Of a stretch of 64,000 bases of DNA, positions 36,457 to 44,066 are shown piece by piece. How positions within the stretch are numbered: the stretch's first letter is position 1; every line of letters starts with the position of its first letter. The position numbers were made by a program, and so were the translations under genes. Location: assembly GCA_965205735.1 (NCBI GenBank), contig OZ242179.1, forward strand, positions 2,542,001 through 2,606,000, given 5' to 3'. The notes under the pieces were generated by a model. That model saw nothing but the letters and a program-made list of their open reading frames with translations, was not told where the DNA came from and did no database searches. Source of the DNA: VXNE01 sp965205735. GTDB taxonomy: Bacteria > Pseudomonadota > Gammaproteobacteria > Pseudomonadales > Azotimanducaceae.

Positions 36457-36996
36457 TCAGTGGCGGCGGTAGCGCCACCCATTGTCGCTGATCGACTTGG
36501 CCCATTCCCGACTTTCGCGCGGCTCGGGGTCTGGCAGCGGAGACCAGTAGGCCGCTGACGGTTGCGGCTTCGGCCTCGCGTTCCACGGCGAGATTCCGCG
36601 GTCGAGGTTGCTCGCGTTGTGGACGCGCTCGGGCTGCGCGGCGAACTCCTCGATGGCCGCGGCGTCGAGGGCGTCCCGGCGCTTCTGCGCGCGCTCGATG
36701 TCCCGGTCTTCGCGGCACCGCTCGCAGAGGAAGTCGCCTTCCGCCCGCTTCCGGTAGGCGCAGCGTCGGCAGCCTCCCTGTGCAACGAAATGAGCACGCC
36801 TTCTGCGACAACTCTCGGCTCTTCGGGCCAGACATCTGGCGCACGACTTCGCCAGCTCGCCGTTCTTCTTGACGCTGACTGGCCGGCGACATCTGGGCTG
36901 CGCGCACTCGGGAAGAGACTTTTGCAGGAGCGGCGGCCGGACGAATCCCGGCGGCAATGCGCCGCTCCACTGCGCGATGAGAAGTTGAAGGTCCAT
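36457..36996 (-). CDS. Cysteine-rich zinc-ribbon-like protein, function unknown
   Basis: A 179-residue protein from the ATG at 36996. The central part has three or four Cys pairs: CAQPRC, CARCLARR, CRRCAYRK and CERCREDRD, interspersed with many Arg and Lys. This suggests several small zinc-binding knuckles that bind nucleic acid. The C-terminal part (SAAYWSPLPDPEPRES) is not recognised. It converges with the 36026 gene and is divergent from the mcrB fragment. Confidence 0.5.
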   Translation of the reverse strand: MDLQLLIAQWSGALPPGFVRPPLLQKSLPECAQPRCRRPVSVKKNGELAKSCARCLARRAESCRRRRAHFVAQGGCRRCAYRKRAEGDFLCERCREDRDIERAQKRRDALDAAAIEEFAAQPERVHNASNLDRGISPWNARPKPQPSAAYWSPLPDPEPRESREWAKSISDNGWRYRRH

Positions 36997-37196
36997 GGTG
37001 TTCTCCGATTCAGGGTTGCGACGCGGAGTGCGTCGGTGCCTGGACCCGCGGCATGCGCGCGCAGGCGGGTCACCTCGCGGCAGCGAGGTCGAAGCGAACG
37101 CGGAGAACCCGCAGGGTTGACCGGCGAGCACGCATGGCACCCTGGGCCGCATCCGACGGACGGGCCGGGCTGGAGGATACAAGGGAGCGAACCGGC

Positions 37197-37556
37197 GTGG
37201 ATCTGCCACGCGTTCTGACGACCATGAACGAGCGTCTCGAGTATCTGGTCGACCGTGACCACCTTATCGGTCACGCTTGGCTGATGCGCGCGAAGGATCG
37301 ACCGGGCCTCGACGACATCATGCGGCGAAAGATCATCCCGTTGATCGCGGAGTACTTCTACGACGACTGGCAGAAAGTCCGGGCCGTCTTGGGGGACACC
37401 GACGATTTCGTAGAGCGATTGGCACTTGAGGCGCCGCCGGGCATGGACTCCGACATGGTCGAAGGACGGTACCGATGGTCCGTTCGGCGGGAGTTCGCCG
37501 AGGGCGCGTACGAAGGGCTGCTGGGCAGGTCCGGCGGGGATACGGGCAACGGCTGA
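37197..37556 (+). pseudogene. mcrB: McrB GTPase, C-terminal fragment
   Basis: About 119 codons starting near VDLPRVLTTMNERLEYLVDR and continuing GHAWLMRAKDRPGLDDIMRR, KIIPLIAEYFYDDWQKVRAV and RYRWSVRREFAEGAYEGLL. This is the end of the McrB AAA+ domain, from the Walker-type sensor region to the C-terminus. The Walker A and B motifs and the DNA-binding N-domain are missing; upstream there is only the divergent cysteine-rich gene. McrB without its GTPase core cannot drive restriction. It ends 7 bases before mcrC. Confidence 0.75.
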
Positions 37557-37563
37557 CCGATCC

Positions 37564-38790
37564 GTGGGCGCATTCACCGTTCGCGAGTGGGAGGATCTTC
37601 CGATCGGGGAGAACGGCGTGTCGCGCGGCGGCGCGAAGCGGCTGCACGCGTTCGCTGAGCGCGAGACGCGCCGACTGCGAGTCCCCCAACCGGTTCTCAG
37701 CCTGACGGCCCGGCCCGCGCTCCGGGCCGGACAGGTCGTTGGAGTGCTTTCCGTGCCTGGGGCGAGTGTCGAGATCTTGCCCAAGATAGACGGAGAGGAC
37801 GGGGCTGTGCGGCGGTCCTTGACACGCATGCTGGCGGTCGCCTTGGGCATCCCGGTGGCGGACCGCGACACGTCGTCAATGGCGACCCAGCGGGAAGACC
37901 TGCTTGAGGTGCTCGTGCGTCTCTTCGCGGAGAGGCTGCTTTCGTCCGTCAGACGCGGCCTCCCGCACCGCTACCGCCGGCTCGAAGAGGATTTGGCCGT
38001 GTTGCGGGGGAAGCTTGACATTCGTCGCCAGCTGCTGCGGCACACCACGCGCGCCGACCGACTGGCGTGCGCCTCTGACGAGCTGTCCGTGGACACGCCG
38101 CTGAACCGGGTGCTGAGAGCGGCGGTCGAGCGGCTGGCGGCGGTGACTCGCACCGCGGAGAACCGTCGCAGGCTTGGAGAACTGGGGGCCCGGTTGGATT
38201 TCGTCGGCGAGAGCACGGATCCACTGCGGGAGCCGGTACGTCTGGACCGCACCAACGTGGAGTTCCACCGGTTACACGCGCTCGCCCGGCTGTTCCTTGC
38301 CGAGGACTGGCAGGGCACGACGGCGGGCGGCGAGGAGGGATTCGCGCTGTTGTTCGCAATGAACGACCTCTTCGAGGCGTTCGTGGGCCGATGCATGCAG
38401 GCTGCGCTGGCGCCGAGATCCGTCCGCCTGCAACGACACGACCGGCATGCGCTCGAAGAGGGACCACGGAGCATATTCGGACTAAAGCCCGACATCGTCG
38501 TGGACGGCGACATCGTGGTCGACACGAAGTGGAAGCGGCTCGACCCCGGGAAGCCGAACCTCGGCGTGGCGCAGTCAGACGTCTACCAGATGTTGGCGTA
38601 CGCGCGTGCATACAGCGCGAGACATCTCGTGTTGCTGTATCCCTGGCACGAGGACTTGCCGAAGGCGGGAGTGGGTCGGCACTGGCGTGTATCGGGGTCG
38701 TCGACGACGTTCGACGTTGCGACAGTTGACATCGGCAGGCCGGATGACATGCGATCCTCGCTTCGAGGGATCGTTCCCAAAGCCGCTTAA
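37564..38790 (+). CDS. mcrC: McrC nuclease subunit of a type IV (5-methylcytosine) restriction system
   Basis: A 408-residue McrC. The N-domain begins GAFTVREWEDLPIGENGVSR. The middle carries LRGKLDIRRQLLRHTTRADR. The C-terminal nuclease has the PD-(D/E)XK signature KPDIVVDGDIVVDTKWK (Pro-Asp, Asp, Lys), followed by SDVYQMLAYARAY. McrC cuts DNA when driven by McrB translocation. GTG 37564 is used because it follows the mcrB stop by 7 bases; the frame is open further upstream over mcrB. McrC looks intact while its partner is truncated. A 8-bp hairpin at 38795-38815 follows the stop. Confidence 0.85.
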   Translation: MGAFTVREWEDLPIGENGVSRGGAKRLHAFAERETRRLRVPQPVLSLTARPALRAGQVVGVLSVPGASVEILPKIDGEDGAVRRSLTRMLAVALGIPVADRDTSSMATQREDLLEVLVRLFAERLLSSVRRGLPHRYRRLEEDLAVLRGKLDIRRQLLRHTTRADRLACASDELSVDTPLNRVLRAAVERLAAVTRTAENRRRLGELGARLDFVGESTDPLREPVRLDRTNVEFHRLHALARLFLAEDWQGTTAGGEEGFALLFAMNDLFEAFVGRCMQAALAPRSVRLQRHDRHALEEGPRSIFGLKPDIVVDGDIVVDTKWKRLDPGKPNLGVAQSDVYQMLAYARAYSARHLVLLYPWHEDLPKAGVGRHWRVSGSSTTFDVATVDIGRPDDMRSSLRGIVPKAA

Positions 38791-39114
38791 GGGTCGGCGG
38801 CCGCGTGGGCCGCCGCGTGACAGCATGAAGGGGAACAAGCGTCCCTGCTTGGCGCTCGGGCGGCTGAGTGGAACGGAATCGCGGCACGGGCCCGGAGCAG
38901 TCCTCGCCGCGGCTGCGCAGCCAGCGCTGCAGTTCGCGGGCGGAGCGGTCGAGGCGCGCAGTTCCCGACGGGTCGCCCCGACCCGCGTGCGGGAGCGGGC
39001 AAGACGCGGGCGGACCGGGTCCGGACGGTCGATTCCGGAGAGGTTGACGCGGCGGACGGGCCGGTTCGTAGTTCCCATCGAGACGCGCGACGCAAGTCCT
39101 GCCCTCTATCCGAG

Positions 39115-39137
39115 GCCCGCATCACGGTGCGGGCTTT
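39115..39137 (+). terminator. Possible rho-independent terminator
   Basis: GCCCGCA (39115-39121), loop TCACGG, TGCGGGC (39128-39134), then TTTCGT. A 7-bp G+C-rich stem with a short T run. Confidence 0.45.
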
Positions 39138-39385
39138 CGTGTATCTGGGGGGCGGGTTGATCTACCTCGCTGTTCGTGAGCTATGGCTGGCGATCGTAAA
39201 CCAACGGACGCGGCCACATCAGGCCGAGGAGGCCACGCCGGCGAAAGCGGCGGCAGGAGGAGGTGGGATGCGGCAAGGGATGACCGCCTGGAACGGGACA
39301 TCGAGCGTTCTCGGCGGAGCAGTGGTGTTTGCTAGACGTGGCAGGGAGGCGCAGGCGGCCACGCTGGCGAACGCGATGCGAAAAA

Positions 39386-39404
39386 GTTGTAAATTCGTTG
39401 TAAT
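39386..39404 (+). repeat. Paired GTTGTAA repeats at the right end of the element
   Basis: GTTGTAAA at 39386-39393 and GTTGTAAT at 39397-39404, 11 bases apart, mirror the pair at 25237-25257 in direct orientation. Confidence 0.45.
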
Positions 39405-39519
39405 AGTCGGAGTGCTTTTGCTTGTTGCCACAGGTGGGTTATAGGGAAAAAATACATACAAAACAGACGTGTACATATGAAGAAAGGTGCGGGGATGGTG
39501 CCCCGATCCGCAGGTGTTT

Positions 39520-41950
39520 CATGACTTCATGGTCTTCGACGCGGGCGTCAAGAAGACCTGCCGGCACCACCAGTACTTCGGCGTGCGTGCGGCTCAGCAA
39601 CACGTGAGCAACCGCGAAGGCGGCATCATCTGGCACACGCAGGGGAGCGGCAAGAGCCTGGTGATGGTCTGGCTCGCGAAGTGGATTCGCGAGCAAATCA
39701 CGCATGGTCGAGTACTGATCGTCACCGACCGAACCGAGCTGGACGAGCAGATCGAGCAGGTCTTCAAAGGCGTCAACGAGGACATCCACCGCACTCGAAG
39801 CGGCGCGGAATTCGTGCATGTGCTCGACTCCGGCGAAGAGTGGCTGGTCGGGTCGTTGATTCACAAGTTCGGCGCAAGGGACGAAGCGAGCGTCAAAGAT
39901 ATCGATCTCTACGTCGAGCAGATCAAGGAGAGCCTGCCAAAGGGCTTTCGCGCGAAGGGCGAGATATTCGTCTTTGTGGACGAATGCCACCGCACCCAGT
40001 CCGGCAAGCTACACCAGGCCATGAAAGCCCTGCTGCCGGAGGCGATGCTGCTCGGCTTCACCGGGACGCCGCTCCTCAAGGCTGACAGGGCGCGCAGCAT
40101 CGAGACCTTCGGACCGTACATCCACACATACAAGTACGACGAGGCGGTGCTCGATGGCGTCGTGCTCGACCTGCGCTACGAGGCCCGCGACATCGATCAG
40201 GAGCTCACATCACAGGCGAAGATCGACCAGTGGTTCGACGCCAAGACCGCCGGCTTGACGGACCTCGCCAAAGCGCAGCTCAAGCAGCGATGGGGCACCA
40301 TGCGCCGAGTGTTGAGCTCCCCAAGATCGCCTGCAAAAGATCGTCGCCGACGTCGTATTCGACATGGGGACGTACGACCGCCTTAAGAGTGGGCGCGGCA
40401 ACGCCCTTCTCGTCTCTGACAGCATCCACGCCGCTTGCCGACTGTTCGAAATGTTCGACAAGACCGCACTTGCCGGCAAGTGCGCCATCGTGACGTCGTA
40501 CCAACCGACCCCGCGGGACATCAAGGGAGAGGAAACTGGCGAGGGCCTCACCGAAAGACTCCGCCAATACGACATCTATCGAAAGATGCTTGCCACGCAC
40601 TTCAACGAGCCCGAAGACACGGCCATGCACAAGGTCGAGCAGTTCGAGAAGGACGTGAAACGACGATTCATCGAGCAGCCGGGCCAGATGAAGCTCCTCA
40701 TCGTCGTAGACAAGCTTCTGACTGGGTTCGACGCACCGCCCGCAACCTGTCTCTATATCGACAAGTCGATGCGGGACCACGGCCTGTTCCAAGCCATTTG
40801 CCGGGTCAACCGGCTCGATGGTGAAGACAAGGAGTATGGACACATCATCGACTACAAGGACCTGTTCCGGTCCTTGGAACAGTCGATCTCTGACTACACC
40901 GGTGAGGCATTCGAGGGTTACGACCAGGACGACGTGGCGGGCTTGCTGAAGGATCGGTTAGGCCAGGGACGCGAGAGGCTCGAGGAGGTCCGCGAAGCGT
41001 TGAAGGCACTCTGCGAACCGGTCGAACCGCCATGCGACACCGCAGCATACCTTCGCTACTTTTGCGCGGCAGACAGCGGCAGCGCAGCGCAACTCAAGGA
41101 CAACGAACCAAAGCGTCTGACCCTCTACAAGCTCGCGGCGGCATTCCTGCGCGCTTTCGCCAGCATTGCGAACGAAATGGATGTTGCCGGATACTCCAGC
41201 GAAGAGGCACACACGATCAAGGACGAGGTGGCGCACTTCGAGAACGTGCGCTCTGAGGTCAAGCTTGCCAGCGGCGACTATATCAATCTCAAGATGTACG
41301 AGCCGGCGATGCGGCATCTGCTCGATACCTACATTCGGGCCGAGGACGCCGAGAGCGTCTCGGCGTTCGACGACCTACCACTGGTGCAACTCATCCTCGA
41401 ACGTGGCGAGAGCGCCCTCGCTTCCCTGCCGACGGGGATCCGCAAAAGCCGGCAGGCGATGGCCGAGACCATCGAGAACAACGTCCGGCGGCTCATCATT
41501 GACGAGATGGCGGTCAACCCGAAGTACTACGAAGAGATGTCCACGTTGCTCGACGCGCTGATCGCCGAGCGCAAGCGCCACGCGCTGGACTACAAGACGT
41601 ATCTTGCGAAGGTAGTCGAACTCGCGAAGCGCGCAGGCAACGCCGATACGGCCCGGTATCCGCTGGCCATCAACAGCCCAGCGCGCCGAGCGCTATTCGA
41701 CAATCTCCGCGACTGGCCCGGGCTCGCCTCGCTACTCGCCCAGTCGCACATCGCCGACACCGGCGGCGCGACCGAGACCGAGATTGCGGCACTGCGGGTG
41801 GACACCGCCATACGGACGGCGAAGAAGGACGACTGGCGCGGCAACCGTTTCAAGGAGCGCGAAGTTCGCAACGCCATCAAGAGCGTGCTGCCCGACGACG
41901 ACCTGGTGGATCGGATGTTCGAGATCGTGAAGGCGCAGCATGACTACTGA
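39520..41950 (+). pseudogene. hsdR: Type I restriction endonuclease HsdR, 3' part (frameshifted)
   Basis: Continues HsdR after the insertion: HDFMVFDAGVKKTCRHHQYF, the Walker A motif HTQGSGKSLVMVWLAKW, VDECHRTQSGKLH (DECH box) and LLGFTGTPLL, the translocase motor. Near base 40320 the frame changes: after MRRVLSS the sequence should go on as DRLQKIVADVVFDMGTYDRL, which is one frame away from the preceding part. From there 528 codons are open, with LLIVVDKLLTGFDAPPATCL (motif V/VI region), QAICRVNRLDGEDKEYGHII and a helical C-terminal domain. The last bases overlap the YgjP-like gene. HsdR is inactive in three separate ways. Confidence 0.88.
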
Positions 41951-42668
41951 TCGTTGCGTGCTCCACATTGGCGACGTTGCTGTCGAGGTAGTTCGCAAGG
42001 ACATCAAGAACCTTCACATTGGCGTCTACCCGCCGGCTGGCCGCGTGCGGGTTGCAGCACCCACCAGATTCGGCGACGACGTCGTGCGGTTGGCCGTGGT
42101 CTCGCGGCTTGCATGGATTCGACGACGTCAAGCGCAGTTCGAGGGCCAGCACCGTCAGTCGGAGCGGGAGTTCGTATCGGGCGAGACGCACTACTTTGAA
42201 GGCAGGCGCTACCGGCTGGACGTGCTTAATGGCGCCGACCGATCAAGCGTCCGCCTGCGCAACCGGACGACCATGGAGTTGAGAGTACCGTCAGGAGCCG
42301 ACCGCAGAGTGAAAGAAGCCATACTCAACCGGTGGTACCGCCGCGAGCTTCAAGCTCGGCTACCGGCGCTCCGAGAGGAGTGGGAGGCGAAGGTCGGCGT
42401 GACGGTTCGGGAGTTACGCATCAAGAGGATGAAGACGCTGTGGGGATCGTGCAATGCGGAGGCGGGTCGCGTCTGGCTTAATCTCGAGCTTGCCAAGAAG
42501 CCGCCATCCTGCCTTGCCTTCGTGCTTGCACACGAGATGGTCCACCTGCTCGAACGGCACCATAACGACCGCTTTGTCGCGTTGATGGATGCTGCCATGC
42601 CGCAGTGGCGAATCTACCGCGACGAGCTCAATCGTGCGCCGCTCGCGCATGGAGATTGGCGGTATTGA
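41940..42668 (+). CDS. YgjP-like zinc metallopeptidase (DUF45) of the type I restriction locus
   Basis: A 242-residue protein with the zinc motif HEMVHLLERHHNDRF (HExxH, third ligand His downstream) near residue 200. It begins HIGDVAVEVVRKDIKNLHIG and contains VRELRIKRMKTLWGSCNAEA, both typical of the YgjP/SprT-like group. Such genes commonly end type I restriction operons of this HsdR type; their role there is not established. The start overlaps the hsdR stop by 11 bases. It is the only gene of this restriction locus that looks undamaged. Confidence 0.85.
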   Translation: MTTDRCVLHIGDVAVEVVRKDIKNLHIGVYPPAGRVRVAAPTRFGDDVVRLAVVSRLAWIRRRQAQFEGQHRQSEREFVSGETHYFEGRRYRLDVLNGADRSSVRLRNRTTMELRVPSGADRRVKEAILNRWYRRELQARLPALREEWEAKVGVTVRELRIKRMKTLWGSCNAEAGRVWLNLELAKKPPSCLAFVLAHEMVHLLERHHNDRFVALMDAAMPQWRIYRDELNRAPLAHGDWRY

Positions 42669-42711
42669 GGGCTTGGCAGCTCTGCGCGGGCGCTATGGGC
42701 GATCTTCCCCG

Positions 42712-43210
42712 CGACGAGCGGGGTCGCGCCCTCGGCACCCACGAGCACGGCGAAATCTGCGTTCGGGGCGAACAGGTATCCGGCGAATACGAAGAGATCG
42801 GCAGGTTGACTGACGAACAGGGCTGGTTTCCCACTCGGGATGGCGGTTTCCTCGATGACGAAGGCTACCTTTTCCTCGAGGGCCGCGCGGGCGACGTGAT
42901 CGTGCGCGGCGGCGAGAACATGTCGCCGGGCGAAATCGAAGACGTCATGATGACCCACGACGCAGTGTCCGACGTTGCCATCGTCGGCCTGCCCGACGAA
43001 GAGTGGGGAGAGGCGGTCGTCGGTGTCGTGGTGCTGAAACATTCCGCGACAGCCGAGTCGCTGCAGCAACAGGTCAAGGATCGAATGCGCTCTTCCCGCG
43101 TGCCGGGGCGCCTGGAGTTCTGGGACGAACTGCCTTACAACGAAACAGGGAAGTTGCTGCGGCGAGAAGTGCGCGCACGTTTGACGGAGTCCCTCACCAG
43201 CGACGCCTAA
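42712..43210 (+). pseudogene. ACS 3'-end fragment, copy 2
   Basis: About 165 codons matching residues 340-505 of the ACS at 17932-19449, from DERGRALGTHEHGEICVRGE through GGENMSPGEIEDVMMTHDAV to the catalytic-Lys region YNETGKLLRREVRARLTES. DNA and protein similarity are high and the frame is intact, but the AMP-binding domain is absent. It begins 44 bases after the YgjP gene. Together with the complete gene it forms a direct repeat of about 500 bases around the restriction locus. Confidence 0.85.
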
Positions 43211-43292
43211 TAGCTCGCCGCGAGATGCGAACGCGTTTTCTCGCCAGCGCTCAGCGATGGATGGACGTTCAAGGTCGTCGATACACCCGCGC

Positions 43293-43634
43293 ATGAGGAC
43301 CGCCACGAAAACCACGACCGGATATTCCACCACGCAAATCGCCCTCTACTGGATCATCGCCGCCCTGATCGTCGTGCAGATCGTCTCCAGCGATAGGATG
43401 AAGATGTCTCTGGAGGCCTCCCGCAGTGGCGGTGGCGTGTCGGATTCCGAAGCGCTGCTCACCGATATCCACGTCGTCTTCGGTATCGCGGTATTCGTGC
43501 TGGCGGCGGTACGGGTCGCCCTGCGCTTGAGGCGGGGCGCTCCCGCCTTGCCCGAGGACGAGCACCCTCTGCTCTCGCGGCGGAAGCGACAGCTATCGCA
43601 CCTGCCGCAGGCGCGGCCGTGGGTATCGGGTTAG
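43293..43634 (+). pseudogene. Cytochrome b561-like protein, C-terminally truncated
   Basis: The frame from ATG 43293 begins TTTGYSTTQIALYWIIAALI (first helix) and continues to LLTDIHVVFGIAVFVLAAVR (second helix with a haem-ligand His). Normal proteins of this group have four helices and about 180 residues; here the third and fourth are replaced by unrelated sequence after EDEHPLL. No haem protein can be made. Confidence 0.6.
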
Positions 43635-43727
43635 CCCGCGAGCGGGCGGCCCCCTAACGTAGGAGTGTTAGCATTGGACAGAGATGCCAAGAAGACGCAT
43701 GAACGGCGGGGGGGCTACTGACGCAGA

Positions 43728-43837
43728 TGGTCGAGCAGCACGGCATGCCACCCATCGAGGAACCAGACTATGACCGCGTTCTCGCCTATCTGGACACCCA
43801 CTGCGGCATCGACCCTCCCAACTTCCCGAGGCCTTGA
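43728..43837 (+). pseudogene. Short C-terminal gene fragment
   Basis: Thirty-seven codons, MVEQHGMPPIEEPDYDRVLA and YLDTHCGIDPPNFPRP, end in TGA. The composition is that of a real protein tail and resembles the end of small periplasmic c-type cytochromes, but the match is from memory and weak. No haem motif is present. Confidence 0.3.
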
Positions 43838-43901
43838 GTCGGGGTGCGAGAAAAGGACGGTCTCGTAGGTCGCCGTGAAGTTCACGCAACTGAGCCGTTC
43901 G

Positions 43902-44010
43902 ATCAAAGGCTGGCTGGCAGTGATCACCGGAGCAGCGAGTTGCATGGGTCGCGCGACGGCTGATCTCTTTGTCGATGAGGGAGTGAAGGTGGCCGCAATC
44001 GTCACCGTTT
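43902..44010 (+). pseudogene. N-terminal fragment of a short-chain dehydrogenase
   Basis: KGWLAVITGAASCMGRATAD and LFVDEGVKVAAI are the first strand, glycine-rich NAD(P) loop (TGAASxMG) and second strand of an SDR enzyme. The homology stops after about 35 residues. The frame happens to be open into the lipoprotein gene, which would give a false long N-terminus if the upstream start were used. Confidence 0.65.
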
Positions 44011-44066
44011 ATCGCAAGCGAGCCCGATACCGTGAACATCGTGTGCACTTGTCGACCTTGACCTCG

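Larger units (their letters stand above)
38791..39519. other. Right-end non-coding part of the element
   Basis: About 730 bases without a convincing gene. They contain the hairpin CGGCGGCC/GGCCGCCG at 38795-38815 just after mcrC, a terminator-like hairpin at 39115-39137, and an A+T-rich end from about 39380 with GTTGTAA repeats. Short Arg-rich frames on both strands look like composition artefacts. Confidence 0.5.
25094..39522. mobile_element. 14.4-kb integrative element inserted in hsdR
   Basis: The element is defined by the two halves of hsdR. The left half ends in a CAT (His codon) at 25091-25093, and the right half starts at the CAT 39520-39522. Removing 25094-39522 gives GAG ATT GTG CAT GAC TTC ATG GTC, a continuous HsdR sequence EIVHDFMV. 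Both ends are strongly A+T-rich and each has a pair of GTTGTAA repeats. Next to the left end, facing inward, is a P4-like integrase gene. Cargo: metalloprotease and its partner, McrBC, remnants of IS110 and GmrSD, a second integrase. No long direct repeat at the ends is seen beyond CAT, so the mode of integration is unclear. Confidence 0.7.

Noticed and set aside
39127..39444. Open frame of 105 codons with a hydrophobic start (AFVYLGGGLIYLAV).
   Set aside because: Its start lies inside the terminator-like hairpin, there is no ribosome site, and the rest is low-complexity.
42605..42711. Start of ACS copy 2 at the ATG 42605 as a real gene start.
   Set aside because: That ATG lies inside the YgjP-like gene in another frame; similarity to ACS begins only near 42712.
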